Shown one piece after another: positions 1-8,694 of a stretch of 44,953 nucleotides of DNA. The stretch's first letter is position 1. Every line of letters begins with the position of its first letter. A program made the translations under genes and the position numbers. Source of the DNA: Bacteroidota bacterium (lineage in GTDB: Bacteria > Bacteroidota > Bacteroidia > NS11-12g > UBA955); assembly GCA_027490055.1 (NCBI GenBank), contig JAIXYV010000055.1, positions 1-44,953 of the forward strand. Reading direction: 5' to 3'. Under the pieces are notes generated by a model. It was given only the letters and a program-made list of their open reading frames with translations. It was not told the origin of the DNA and did not search any database.

Positions 1-512
1 ACACATTTATAAGTCTTGTTTTTATTGACAACAGTGACATCTGCCTTATCAAGTGTTTCCTGAGTGATTTCATCTTTTAGAATGATAGCCAGAGGCACCT
101 GTCCTGCCAGTAATGGTTTAGAAGATTCAATAGAAGGGCAGGTAGTAAGCGCAGAGGGTAGAATGGATTTAATGTGGCCTTTAACTTCCAGTTCGAGCGG
201 ACTGCTAAGATGGCTAAAATAAAGAGGTACTTTGATGCTGAAGCGGCCCTTCTGAGAGGTGTAGTAAATCACTGCGATGTTCCATGTAGCGCCTGGTTCT
301 ATTGTTTTGCCCGGACAGAGAATTTCGTAATCTTCGCGTGGTTGGGTGCTCAGTAAATAAATGGTTTTAGCGCCAGAATTGTTAAATGTAAACCAGGCCG
401 TATCGTTGTTAAATTGTTCGATATTGCCATGGTCAAATACCTTGGAACTGGCAGTCAGCTGAGCACTTAAGATAAATGGCAGGCAGAATAGTATAGTTAT
501 CAGTTGACGCAT
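1..512 (-). CDS. Secreted DUF1573-like protein, 3' part cut off by the window edge
   Basis: The minus strand is open from an ATG at 510-512 to the left edge, giving about 170 residues with no stop. Residues 1-18 (MRQLITILFCLPFILSAQ) form a typical signal peptide. Residues about 25-110 (FDHGNIEQFNNDTAWFTFNNSG, then Y..P..TIEPG) match the pattern of DUF1573 or ASPM/Hydin-like beta-sandwich domains of Bacteroidota, which start with a FdfG.i..g motif. After residue 115 a second region (PLLAGQVPLAIILKDEIT) looks like the start of a carboxypeptidase-regulatory-like or OmpA-associated domain. Domain identity is inferred from pattern only. The protein is exported, possibly to the outer membrane, and its function is unknown. 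Confidence 0.72.
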   Translation of the reverse strand, partial: MRQLITILFCLPFILSAQLTASSKVFDHGNIEQFNNDTAWFTFNNSGAKTIYLLSTQPREDYEILCPGKTIEPGATWNIAVIYYTSQKGRFSIKVPLYFSHLSSPLELEVKGHIKSILPSALTTCPSIESSKPLLAGQVPLAIILKDEITQETLDKADVTVVNKNKTYKC

Positions 513-555
513 ATTGTCTATAGAACGAAAATCATACCAAAAGAATTGCAGACAT

Positions 556-879
556 TTATTTTAATAATTCTGCCAGGCGTGATGGATTAGCAGTGCCGTA
601 GTTATAGTAAAAATAGATAATAACTATCGTAAATATCGATGAGGCTATACCGCCTGCCAGGGCCCAGCGTCGACTGATCTGGTGTTTTTTGAGTGCGTTT
701 TCAGAATACGAACTAGGAAAACTTTGATACATTCTCTTATCTTTGTCCGTAAGATACACCGCTACCAGTCCTAAAATGAAGCCAACTAAAAAGGGAGATA
801 ATACAATTGACAGCATTCCAAGTAAGCGTTTGGTGTTGTCAAAAGGCAAAGATTCCTGTGGGATGTCCGGATTTTTCAT
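556..879 (-). CDS. Small two-helix membrane protein, CCC-motif-protein-like
   Basis: Encodes 107 residues from the ATG at 877-879; a TTG 12 bases upstream is less likely. Two hydrophobic segments are visible, residues about 22-44 (GMLSIVLSPFLVGFILGLVA) and about 76-97 (ALAGGIASSIFTIVIIYFYY). Between them lies a charged loop with DKDKRMYQSFPSSYSE. This layout, including the K.k.Y...P..Y loop, resembles the short 'CCC motif membrane protein' family of Bacteroidota, but the cysteine motif is missing here. It probably sits in the inner membrane; no function is known. It is divergent from the DnaJ-domain gene, with about 67 bases between them. Confidence 0.7.
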   Translation of the reverse strand: MKNPDIPQESLPFDNTKRLLGMLSIVLSPFLVGFILGLVAVYLTDKDKRMYQSFPSSYSENALKKHQISRRWALAGGIASSIFTIVIIYFYYNYGTANPSRLAELLK

Positions 880-946
880 ATCGGCGTGCAATAGTTGGTA
901 AAATTAAGGGTTATATAGGATTACCACCAAATTACAGAAAAATAAT

Positions 947-1831
947 TTGATCGAACACAACTACTATCAGTTAATGGAAATAGAGCTTTACGCTGATATC
1001 TCGCTCGTTAAGAGAAGGTATCGCGAACTGGCTTTGTTGTATCATCCAGATAAAAATCCCAATAATAAAGTAGCAGAAGAATATTTTAAAGTTCTTACCC
1101 AAGGCTATAACATCTTAAGCGAACCTGATAAGAAATCTGATTACGATGATTTGCTGAGAAATTATTACAACCGGAAAACTCCGCAAACTACAACAAGGGT
1201 TACTAAAGATAAAAATGTTGAGCTTAGAGAGAAGTTAAAAAGGCATGCCGAAAATCAGAGACAAAGAATTATCGACGAGTATGTCCGTGCCGAAAATGTC
1301 TTGTCGCATCAGAAGCGCTATGTTTTATCTATTTTAGTATTCTGTACCGGCATATTAATTTGCTATAATAACTGGTTCCTCAATTTTCTGAATTTTAACA
1401 TCATGTATATTGTGGTGGGGAGCTTCCTGTTTGGATTTGGAGCCTACATGATTGCCAATATTGTATACAAAAGAAGGATCTTTAAAAAGGCCATGTCCAT
1501 TCAAGATATAGGCAGAGAAAGCGGTCCGGTTAGGTTGTTTGTTGTTTTGTTTCTTGTAACACCAGTATTGTTTTTATTGCTCATGCAGGTAACCAAGACC
1601 ATACACCTCAGTTTCTTTTATGAAGTAACGGTGGTAGATAGGGTAGTGGAGTATAATGAAATGGTGACTTATAACTATTTTGTCAATGGCGAAGAAATTT
1701 CCCGTCAGGCAGAAGCCATTCCAGGGTATGACTATACGAGCAAAGTAGGTTTGAGAGTGAAGTATTCTCTAATAAATCCGAATATTTCAGAACTGGTAAC
1801 CACCGGTCAGTTGATCAATGAATCACAATAG
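947..1831 (+). CDS. DnaJ-domain membrane protein
   Basis: 294 residues. Residues about 4-68 are a J domain (NYYQLMEIELYADISLVKRRYRELALLYHPDKN), with the invariant HPD tripeptide near residue 33 that stimulates Hsp70 (DnaK) ATPase. A basic, coiled-coil-like stretch at about 85-118 follows, then hydrophobic segments at about 122-143, 148-170 and 193-214, and a soluble C-terminal domain. There is no Gly/Phe region, zinc finger or CTD, so this is a type III (specialised) J protein anchored in the inner membrane. The start is uncertain: there is no in-frame ATG, and TTG at 947 gives the complete J domain. The last 17 bases overlap the 3' end of the convergent gene. Confidence 0.8.
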   Translation: MIEHNYYQLMEIELYADISLVKRRYRELALLYHPDKNPNNKVAEEYFKVLTQGYNILSEPDKKSDYDDLLRNYYNRKTPQTTTRVTKDKNVELREKLKRHAENQRQRIIDEYVRAENVLSHQKRYVLSILVFCTGILICYNNWFLNFLNFNIMYIVVGSFLFGFGAYMIANIVYKRRIFKKAMSIQDIGRESGPVRLFVVLFLVTPVLFLLLMQVTKTIHLSFFYEVTVVDRVVEYNEMVTYNYFVNGEEISRQAEAIPGYDYTSKVGLRVKYSLINPNISELVTTGQLINESQ

Positions 1832-3011
1832 TGGAATGCCACATCTGTCCGTTCTCTAAAAGTACTTGAAGGGTAAATGTGCCAGATTGATGAATGCTAT
1901 AAATATCTTTAGTATTGTTTACACTTACTGCTTTGCCATTGCTATCGAATGCTTTCACGGAGAGGATAGAACTTTCAGAATGACTGATGGTAAAATTGCC
2001 ATTGTTAGGGTTAGGATAAATTCTTACCGGATTAACCAATAACAAAGACGTATTTAAACCGCGACCGCCTCTGTTGGTAGAACGCAGGATAGTGCCTCCA
2101 TCGCCCACAATTAAGCCATTGTTGTTGTAGAACTCGATTTTATTAAGCGCTGTTGCGGTGCCAGATAGTTGCTGACTGCGATAGTTGAAAATCTGATACG
2201 ATTTAGAAATGATGCCATTTGTTCCGCAGATGAAGCCCGTGTCTGCATCGAAAAAATAGGCGGAATAAATGGTTTTTAATTCGGTTAAAGTAGTGCTTAG
2301 CCAGCTTGCCCCATTGTCGTTTGAGAATAGAAGGATATTTAGATGTTTGCCAACCTGAGCAGTATCAGGCATGCCACCTGTGATTATAATGACTGAGTCG
2401 CCGATTGTTGAAACATTCGTTAAATTGATGATGGTGCCAGAATTAACAGGTAACCATTTTTTCTCAGAAAGCTGTTTTCTGAAGATGAATCCGCTATCGC
2501 CAACGGCCCAGCAATTGCCCGAAGGTGAAATGCTGACACTGTTAAGTTGTTTTCTTACCAGAGGTGTGGTGTCAACGGTCCATGTTTCGCCAGCATCCAC
2601 AGAGCTAATGGCCAGTAAGTCTTTACCGACAGCGATGCCAGCATTGCCATTAAATGTCATGTCGTAGGTATAGGCAGCAGTACGCACATATTTCTGGGTC
2701 CAGGTTTTTCCGCCATTATAGGTTTTTTGTATACGGGCATTTTCGCCACTGACTATGCCAGTGAGAGAGTCGAAAAAGTAAACGGTTCTTAAATTTGATG
2801 GAATGGTTAAGCTCAATTTCTTCCACGATTTTCCGGAATCAGAACTCTGAAGGACCGTGCTACCCTGACCCGCGGCATAAACTTTTCCGGGTACCTGATG
2901 AAGGTCGAATAAGTCGTTGCTGTAATTGGTGTAAATCTTTTTCCATTGAGCAGATAGACTTAACTGTGTAAAGCAAAGTGACAATAACAAGAAGTTTCGA
3001 ACTAAAAACAT
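1815..3011 (-). CDS. T9SS-secreted YCF48/BNR-like repeat protein
   Basis: 398 residues from the ATG at 3009-3011, chosen because it places a signal peptide (MFLVRNFLLLSLCFTQLSLS) at the N terminus; the longer frame begins 14 codons upstream. The body has repeated units of the form V.aaG..gtvl.S.D.G.sW....., as in the YCF48/HCF136 and BNR-like beta-propeller families. The last about 75 residues (VRIYPNPNNGNFTIS ... FTLQVLLENGQ) are a type A T9SS sorting domain, so the protein is expected to be exported across the outer membrane and anchored or released. The plant HCF136 role in photosystem II is not relevant here. The function of the bacterial secreted versions is unknown. Confidence 0.85.
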   Translation of the reverse strand: MFLVRNFLLLSLCFTQLSLSAQWKKIYTNYSNDLFDLHQVPGKVYAAGQGSTVLQSSDSGKSWKKLSLTIPSNLRTVYFFDSLTGIVSGENARIQKTYNGGKTWTQKYVRTAAYTYDMTFNGNAGIAVGKDLLAISSVDAGETWTVDTTPLVRKQLNSVSISPSGNCWAVGDSGFIFRKQLSEKKWLPVNSGTIINLTNVSTIGDSVIIITGGMPDTAQVGKHLNILLFSNDNGASWLSTTLTELKTIYSAYFFDADTGFICGTNGIISKSYQIFNYRSQQLSGTATALNKIEFYNNNGLIVGDGGTILRSTNRGGRGLNTSLLLVNPVRIYPNPNNGNFTISHSESSILSVKAFDSNGKAVSVNNTKDIYSIHQSGTFTLQVLLENGQMWHSTIVIH

Positions 3012-3061
3012 GAGACAAATATAAACAATTTCAATATAGGAATCAGAAAGCAAAGTAATAG

Positions 3062-3503
<442 letters not shown>

Positions 3504-3633
3504 TTGGCGAAAAGTAAGAATTTTTTTATTTTTCTTGAATACTGATTTAAATTATTGTTATTAGTTGTTTTTCTTACTTTTTTCTTGAGAAAATACTTGT
3601 ATTATTGTGCTCCACTCAAATACATAAAAACAG

Positions 3634-4524
3634 ATGAAATTTGGAGCAATCGATATCGGGTCTAACGGGGTTCGCCTCCTTATTTCACGACCACTTCAGG
3701 AAGATAGTCTTAAGCCGGAATGGAAGAAGGTTGAGTTCACCAGATTGCCTATCAGGCTGGGTGATGATGTGTTTGGAACCAAAGAGATTAGTAAAAAGAA
3801 AATGGATCTGTTGCTAAAGGCGATTAAAGCTTTTAGTTTATTACTGGATATTTACAATGTTGATTTTTTCAGGGCCTGTGCCACCAGTGCCATGCGCGAT
3901 GCGAAGAATTCTGAGAAAATCATTAAATTGATTAAAAAAGAAACAGGTATTTCTATAGATGTTATAACGGGCAACGCCGAGAGTAAGCTCATTATGAATG
4001 CCTTTTTGCATCTATTGCCAGCTGAAGACACTTTCTTGCACGTGGATGTGGGTGGTGGAAGTACAGAGTTAACCCTTATTCAAAATAACAAAGCGCTTGT
4101 TTCTAAGAGTTTCAATATTGGAACGGTAAGGGCCCGCGAAAAAAAGATAAAAGCCGAAGAGTTTGATAAATTGCATGCCTGGATAAAAGAAAATATTGCC
4201 TGGGTGCCAAAGCTGAAAGGTATTGGTACGGGTGGAAATATTCATAAGTACGGCGAACTGGCGAGCGTGCCACAGGGCGGTTATTTGAAATTGAAAAAAC
4301 TCGAACAACTCACCGAGGATATCGAATCTATTGATTTGCATGAAAGGATTTACCATTTAAAATTGAATCCGGACAGAGCAGAAGTAATCGATGTGGCTGG
4401 CAGAATCTACCTGGATATCTTTAAAAGAACCTCCATTACAGAAATCATGACACCTTATCACGGACTTAAAGACGGGATTATTCAGGATTTGTGGGAGCGC
4501 TACTATTCTAAACAGAAAGATTAA
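3634..4524 (+). CDS. Ppx/GppA-family phosphatase (exopolyphosphatase-like)
   Basis: 296 residues, about the usual length of short Bacteroidota Ppx/GppA proteins. It belongs to the actin-like ATPase fold: phosphate-1 loop at residues 5-15 (AIDIGSNGVRLL), FFRACATSAMRDAKN at about 80-95, phosphate-2 loop DVGGGSTEL near 137-145, and GTGGNIHKYGEL near 198-209. Family members hydrolyse polyphosphate or pppGpp in the cytoplasm; which substrate applies cannot be read from sequence. Long bacterial Ppx proteins carry an extra C-terminal HD domain that is absent here. It is followed by ndk and nadK on the same strand, each with its own promoter-like sequence. Confidence 0.88.
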   Translation: MKFGAIDIGSNGVRLLISRPLQEDSLKPEWKKVEFTRLPIRLGDDVFGTKEISKKKMDLLLKAIKAFSLLLDIYNVDFFRACATSAMRDAKNSEKIIKLIKKETGISIDVITGNAESKLIMNAFLHLLPAEDTFLHVDVGGGSTELTLIQNNKALVSKSFNIGTVRAREKKIKAEEFDKLHAWIKENIAWVPKLKGIGTGGNIHKYGELASVPQGGYLKLKKLEQLTEDIESIDLHERIYHLKLNPDRAEVIDVAGRIYLDIFKRTSITEIMTPYHGLKDGIIQDLWERYYSKQKD

Positions 4525-4540
4525 TTGCTCGTAAATATGA

Positions 4541-4561
4541 CAGTGTTTTGACCAAACACTG
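4541..4561 (+). terminator. Possible terminator hairpin after the Ppx gene
   Basis: Perfect 8-bp stem CAGTGTTT / AAACACTG with a 5-base loop, 17 bases after the stop codon. There is no T-run after it, so it may only stabilise the 3' end. Confidence 0.4.
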
Positions 4562-4592
4562 AAAATACCCTATCAAAATCAGAGAGTTTCTG

Positions 4593-4622
4593 TTGTTCTT
4601 AAGGATAATTTCATTAATTTTG
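4593..4622 (+). promoter_or_regulatory. Promoter of ndk (TTG-N19-TAATTTTG)
   Basis: The -33 TTG (4593-4595) and -7 TAATTTTG (4615-4622) match the Bacteroidota primary-sigma consensus TTG-N19/21-TAnnTTTG. Expected transcription start is about 4627-4629, roughly 20 bases before the ndk ATG. Confidence 0.72.
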
Positions 4623-4647
4623 CACCCGTTTAAAATAAGAAATATCA

Positions 4648-5067
4648 ATGACCACCAACAGAACTTTTACAATGATCAAACCTGATGCGGTAGCGAATGC
4701 ACACACAGGAAAAATTATCGATGATATCCTGAATGCCGGATTTAAAATTGTTTCAATGAAGTACATTCATTTGACACAATCTCAGGCAGAAGGTTTTTAT
4801 GCAGTTCATAGCGAACGCCCATTCTTCAGAGATTTAGTGAACTTCATGATCAGCGGTCCAATCGTTGCTGCTATCCTTGAGAAAGACAATGCTGTAGAAG
4901 ATTTCAGAAAATTAATCGGTGCGACCAATCCAGCTAACGCCGAAGAGGGAACTATCCGTAAGAAATATGCTAAAAGTATCGATGCTAATGCGATTCACGG
5001 TAGCGATAGCGACGAGAATGCTGCGATTGAAGGTAACTACTTCTTCTCTCAGTTCGAGCGTTTCTAA
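4648..5067 (+). CDS. ndk: Nucleoside diphosphate kinase
   Basis: 139 residues, the standard length. Ndk transfers the gamma phosphate of ATP to nucleoside diphosphates through a phosphohistidine. The N terminus [18 protein letters not shown] is the family signature, and the active-site loop [12 protein letters not shown] carries the catalytic histidine at residue 117. The sequence around [17 protein letters not shown] and the R..iGATNPA.A nucleotide-binding segment are intact. It is a cytoplasmic housekeeping enzyme, with its own promoter and a strong terminator, so it is probably monocistronic. Confidence 0.97.
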   Translation: MTTNRTFTMIKPDAVANAHTGKIIDDILNAGFKIVSMKYIHLTQSQAEGFYAVHSERPFFRDLVNFMISGPIVAAILEKDNAVEDFRKLIGATNPANAEEGTIRKKYAKSIDANAIHGSDSDENAAIEGNYFFSQFERF

Positions 5068-5086
5068 CCGACCAATAATATTGTAC

Positions 5087-5119
5087 AAAAGCTCTGCAGA
5101 TTCTGCAGGGCTTTTTTTT
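5087..5119 (+). terminator. Rho-independent terminator of ndk
   Basis: Stem AAAGCTCTGCAG / CTGCAGGGCTTT, with one T-G wobble and a 3-base loop, followed by a run of eight T. It lies 20 bases after the ndk stop. Confidence 0.9.
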
Positions 5120-5169
5120 GTGTTTGACAGTGAGTAAACTATTGGTTTTTATTTCTTGGCATTATTAGG

Positions 5170-5177
5170 TAAATTTG
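5170..5177 (+). promoter_or_regulatory. Candidate -7 element (TAAATTTG) of nadK
   Basis: TAAATTTG matches TAnnTTTG, 43 bases before the nadK ATG. The nearest upstream TTG triplets give spacings of 11 or 25 bases, so the -33 part is not convincing. Confidence 0.45.
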
Positions 5178-5220
5178 CAATGTGATTCTGGTTGGATCGC
5201 ACCATTAATCTAACAATTCG

Positions 5221-6087
5221 ATGAAAATTGGTTTATACGCCAAGGTAATCAGTACCCCAAAACAACTTAAATTAATTGAAGAAATTATACAGTTCCTTCA
5301 ATTAGAGAAGGTAGAGGTAATGTTGCACCAGCATCTCGCATCCACTATTAACCATCAATACCGATTGCCTGAGTTTGACCGTTTGTGCAGACTTGAACCA
5401 ATCATAGATTTTTTGATATGTATTGGCGGAGACGGAACTATTCTGGATGCGGTTGAGATTACCAGCGATAGTCAGGTGCCTATTATAGGGGTTAATACCG
5501 GTCGATTAGGTTTCCTGGCCAATGTGTCTACTGACGGATTTAAAAATGCCTTCAATGAATTAAAGAATGGATCTTACAGTATAGATAAGCGTTCTCTTTT
5601 GCAATTGGAAAGCAATACAGATTTATTTGGGTTCAATTATGCTTTGAATGATTTTGTTCTGCATAAAAAAGAAACCAGCAGTATGATCATTGTTCACGCA
5701 TTTGTGAATGGCGAGCCACTTAATTCTTATTGGGCTGACGGATTAATTATTGCTACACCTACTGGCTCTTCGGGTTACTCACTCAGTTGTGGTGGTCCGA
5801 TTCTTTTCCCTAAATCGTCTAGCCTGGTGGTGACACCAATTGCCCCACATAATCTTAATGTTCGTCCGATTATCATCCCAGATGATCAGGTATTGAGCTT
5901 CGAAATCGAAGGAAGAAGCAATCAGTTCCTGGCCACGCTTGACAGTCGCTCTGTTACTATTGATCAGACAGTACAAATAGCAATACGCAAAGCCGACTTC
6001 AGTATCAATCTTGTGAGATTTGAAGGTGATACATTCTTAAAAACCCTGCGCAATAAAATGCTATGGGGGATGGACAACCGAAACTAA
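5221..6087 (+). CDS. nadK: NAD kinase
   Basis: 288 residues, usual length. It phosphorylates NAD to NADP in the cytoplasm. Diagnostic motifs are present and in order: GGDGTIL near 68-74 (ATP/NAD binding, catalytic Asp), GVNTGRLGFLA near 87-97, NDF near 142-144, and the glycine-rich TPTGSSGYSLSCGGP near 180-194. The C-terminal region (SRSVTID) closes the beta-sandwich domain. It follows ndk after a terminator and is followed by a long non-coding stretch. Confidence 0.96.
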   Translation: MKIGLYAKVISTPKQLKLIEEIIQFLQLEKVEVMLHQHLASTINHQYRLPEFDRLCRLEPIIDFLICIGGDGTILDAVEITSDSQVPIIGVNTGRLGFLANVSTDGFKNAFNELKNGSYSIDKRSLLQLESNTDLFGFNYALNDFVLHKKETSSMIIVHAFVNGEPLNSYWADGLIIATPTGSSGYSLSCGGPILFPKSSSLVVTPIAPHNLNVRPIIIPDDQVLSFEIEGRSNQFLATLDSRSVTIDQTVQIAIRKADFSINLVRFEGDTFLKTLRNKMLWGMDNRN

Positions 6088-6473
6088 ACATTTATTAATC
6101 GTTTATCAGTCGTTTTTTAGATTCGAGTTCTAAAAACAAGTCTTTTTTTAGCTTTTAAAGAAAAAAAATACATTTTTGGGGGATAAAGAGGTTTTTTGGG
6201 GTAAGGAAATGTCATTTTGCTCCTCTGTAATTCGCTCTTTTTTAGATTGTTGCAATTTATTGGCTTTTTTTAAGCGATTTTCTATCAGTTTTTAGAGCAT
6301 AAGTGTTTTTACTTACTTTTTGCGACTTTTTTTGTTGAAGTTGTAAGTCGGTAAACGTTTAAAAATTTAAACAAAATTCCCGAATTGACGAAATTGGTTT
6401 GTTTTTTTGAGCGAGTTATGCCTCAATAAATCAATATCTTGTATATCAATTATATTGAAAAGTGAAAAAAATC
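6088..6473. other. Non-coding, T-rich gap after nadK
   Basis: Very AT-rich with repeated T-runs. A weak hairpin TTTTTAGA / TCTAAAAA (6114-6136) may end nadK transcription. No open frame of credible composition was seen on either strand. Confidence 0.6.
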
Positions 6474-6505
6474 TTGCATTGTGCGAACCAGGGTACCTAT
6501 ATTTG
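6474..6505 (+). promoter_or_regulatory. Promoter for the 6.6-7.6 kb transcript
   Basis: TTG at 6474-6476 and TATATTTG at 6498-6505, 21 bases apart, match the Bacteroidota consensus. The predicted start near 6510 leaves a leader of about 360 bases before the ATG at 6875, which is long for this phylum. Confidence 0.65.
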
Positions 6506-6589
6506 CCACCAAGGTAACTGAGTATATTTACTTATAGTAAAAAACACTTAGTTTTGAGCAGATGACATACACACACAATACACAAAATA

Positions 6590-6742
6590 ATGACACAACA
6601 ATCAAAAGGCTTAATGGCTACGCCATTTCTGTACGGTTCTAATTCGTCCAGCGCCAGTAAAATCAACTACAGAGAATTTATTTTTTTAACATTGCTGATG
6701 TTCAGCAAGCGCATTCAACGCATTGGGTTTAAACAGAATTAA
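6590..6742 (+). CDS. Possible leader peptide, 50 residues (uncertain)
   Basis: An ATG-started frame (MTQQSKGLMATPFLYGSNS ... RIQRIGFKQN) lies within the leader of the next gene. It has a hydrophobic middle (FIFLTLLMF) and a basic end. No family is recognised. A second start at 6562 opens an overlapping 26-codon frame. Its codon use is not clearly coding. It could be a small membrane peptide, a regulatory leader or chance. Confidence 0.3.
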   Translation: MTQQSKGLMATPFLYGSNSSSASKINYREFIFLTLLMFSKRIQRIGFKQN

Positions 6743-6874
6743 AATTCAGTAGAGACAATTACAAACAATTTTTTTGAAAGCATTCAGCTAGAGCTGACGC
6801 AACATGCTTGTTAAAGAAGCAAATGCTTTCACAAATACATTTACACAAATACAAACGAAAATCACAAACGCACA

Positions 6875-7606
6875 ATGAAAGTTCTACTAAGCGCCGCACT
6901 ATTAATTATTGTAATGCCTTTAAATGCTTATTTCAACCCTAAAATGCGCAACAATTTTGGGGCAAATCATGCAATTCTGCGATTAAATGCAGGGTATTTC
7001 AACAACGTTTATCAACTAAGTAAACCATCAACAGAAGGAGCAAACGCAACGGCTCCGGTAAGTATGATGGACAATATGCGACTAAGCGCAGAGGCCATGG
7101 TGATGTTAAATAACCGCTATGGTTTCAGCGAATCTGTTAGTCGCTCTCGTCCTAAATTCATACATGGCAAAGGTATCTATGATGGTATTGCAAAGACCAC
7201 TTTAGTAAGCGCGGGTTATGCTCACGGTTTAAAATGCCGTGCAGCTTTCCTTTTCTTCGGTCAGGTTAAAGGCTATTTCAGTTTAGGTGCAGCGGCACTG
7301 ATCAATAATGACATGACCTTGCCTGCAGAACAAAGAACGACACTTGTAGGTGCCAGAATGGGCTACAATGTTTACAACAGAAGTTCTGCTTTTCAGTTCG
7401 AAACCTACGCTTTCAAAAACAAAGTTCTGGTAACCGCCATGGCTTATAAGAAGCTGGGCGAAAACATCCTGATTCAGGGTGGTGTTGAACAGAATCAACC
7501 TAAATTCGGTTTGTCAGCCCTCATCGGTTCATGCCGCCTGAGCGCTACAACTCAACTATACAAAAACAATTTACAGTCAGGTGTTAACATGACTGTCAAT
7601 TTCTAA
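6875..7606 (+). CDS. Exported barrel-like protein, unknown family
   Basis: 243 residues. The N terminus MKVLLSAALLIIVMPLNAY is a signal peptide. The rest consists of alternating beta-strand-like segments (AILRLNAGYFNNVYQL, TTLVGARMGYNVYNRSSAFQFETYAF, SCRLSATTQLYKNNL) and the protein ends in ...GVNMTVNF, with a C-terminal phenylalanine typical of outer-membrane beta-barrels. Size and pattern recall PorP/SprF-type proteins of gliding/T9SS loci, but the family signature was not recognised, so function is left open. It is preceded by a long leader and followed by a bidirectional terminator. Confidence 0.75.
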   Translation: MKVLLSAALLIIVMPLNAYFNPKMRNNFGANHAILRLNAGYFNNVYQLSKPSTEGANATAPVSMMDNMRLSAEAMVMLNNRYGFSESVSRSRPKFIHGKGIYDGIAKTTLVSAGYAHGLKCRAAFLFFGQVKGYFSLGAAALINNDMTLPAEQRTTLVGARMGYNVYNRSSAFQFETYAFKNKVLVTAMAYKKLGENILIQGGVEQNQPKFGLSALIGSCRLSATTQLYKNNLQSGVNMTVNF

Positions 7607-7658
7607 GATATCGTGTGTGTGTAAACACTAATAAATCAACAAAAAAAGTGTGAAACTA

Positions 7659-7675
7659 GGTCAACTAAGTTGACC
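7659..7675. repeat. Perfect inverted repeat GGTCAAC-TAA-GTTGACC
   Basis: 7-bp arms with a 3-base centre, just upstream of the terminator. It has the form of a dimeric operator or a small hairpin. Its position at the 3' end of the gene argues against a repressor site for this gene. Confidence 0.5.
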
Positions 7676-7682
7676 AAAAATT

Positions 7683-7725
7683 AATCCTCTGCCGGTTCGT
7701 ATACTCCGGTGGGGGATTTTTTTTT
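7683..7725. terminator. Bidirectional terminator between convergent genes
   Basis: A 13-bp stem (AATCCTCTGCCGG / CCGGTGGGGGATT, with G-T wobbles) is followed by nine T on the plus strand. On the minus strand TTTTT follows the hairpin, so it can serve both the 6.9-kb gene and the umuD operon. Confidence 0.85.
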
Positions 7726-8092
7726 ATTCAATAACAGGTATTTCGCAGAGGTAGGTCATAGTTAGTTGATGGCCTTCCATTTTTAACTCGGCGCCAGGGT
7801 AACATGTATTCACGGTCCGTATGGTTTGGTGTCGACCATTAGCGTACACCACGAAGGAATCGTTTTGGTTTAGTGTAAAGTCAAATTCAAGGTCGAGGCT
7901 CTCATTTTTCATCGGCTTTAGATAGCGGTTGTTGAGTAGAATACCATCAATGCCTGATCCACTTCGCGCAAAGATTGTGTTACTCGTATAGGTGGTTTCT
8001 GTGGGACACATTGGGACAATGGTCTCTAATGTCATAGATGGCTGACAAGCGGCAATACATAGGAGCAAGACTATACCTGTAAGATTTTTCAT
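7724..8092 (-). CDS. Small lipoprotein, last gene of the umuDC operon
   Basis: 122 residues. The signal sequence ends in a lipobox (MKNLTGIVLLLCIAAC), so the mature protein is lipid-anchored at Cys16. No known domain was recognised; three further cysteines (in VPMCPT, NTCYPG and TYLCEI) may form disulfides. The ATG shares one base with the stop codon of the SRAP gene (TAATG), so it is translationally coupled. A lipoprotein in a DNA-damage operon is unusual, and its role is unknown. Confidence 0.78.
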   Translation of the reverse strand: MKNLTGIVLLLCIAACQPSMTLETIVPMCPTETTYTSNTIFARSGSGIDGILLNNRYLKPMKNESLDLEFDFTLNQNDSFVVYANGRHQTIRTVNTCYPGAELKMEGHQLTMTYLCEIPVIE

Positions 8093-8694
8093 TACACTTT
8101 ACTGGCAATAATACTGGTCTCAGGCAATTCACTTAACGCTTCTTGCAGCCAGGCTGTTTCCAGTCCGGGTTGAATAATAAGAGGCATACGGTTTTTGCTG
8201 TTGTGAATTTCAGCCATTAGGCCTTTGGCCTCTGTGGTTAAGATGGCATAGGTATTTAACTCTTCACCGGTTTCTTTGTCTACCCACTTACTCCACAGGC
8301 CACCCAGCGCAAAAGCCTCGCCATAGGGTAAGCCAATTTCATATTTTTGTTTCTTTTTGCCTTCGGGATCCAGCCATTGCCATTCGTAAAAACCATCGAC
8401 AAGTACCAGGCATCTTTGGTGAATGACATTTCTGAAAGAAGGTTTTTCGGTAATGGTTTCAATGCGCGCATTGAGGGTGTTTTTTCGGATGTCTTTGTCT
8501 TTGGCCCAATGTGGTATTAATCCCCAGTTTAATAATTGGATGTGTTCAGGCTGATTATTGGTAATGACAGGTGTCTTTGGAAATTGAAAGCCGTTAAAGA
8601 TAGAGGGTTGGTAGGTCTCTGGTTTGTCGAACCGGGCCCTGAAACGGTGCTCAAGTTCTACGGCTTTTTTGGTTTGTTTAGAATGAAAACACAT
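8092..8694 (-). CDS. SOS response-associated peptidase (SRAP, YedK/HMCES family)
   Basis: 200 residues. SRAP proteins crosslink covalently to abasic sites in single-stranded DNA through Cys2 and shield them. Cys2 is present (MCFHSK), as are the family's other key residues: Asn75 in NTLNARIET, Glu104 in DGFYEW and His164 in AEIHNSKNRMP. These positions correspond closely to C2, N75, E105 and H160 of E. coli YedK. A 3-4-residue insertion separates H164 from RMP. It overlaps umuC by one base (TGATG) and the lipoprotein by one base, forming a coupled operon with the translesion polymerase. Confidence 0.94.
   Translation of the reverse strand: MCFHSKQTKKAVELEHRFRARFDKPETYQPSIFNGFQFPKTPVITNNQPEHIQLLNWGLIPHWAKDKDIRKNTLNARIETITEKPSFRNVIHQRCLVLVDGFYEWQWLDPEGKKKQKYEIGLPYGEAFALGGLWSKWVDKETGEELNTYAILTTEAKGLMAEIHNSKNRMPLIIQPGLETAWLQEALSELPETSIIASKV

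Noticed and set aside
174-356. Plus-strand 60-codon frame
   Set aside because: It is antisense to the truncated signal-peptide-bearing protein on the minus strand, which has protein-like composition throughout.
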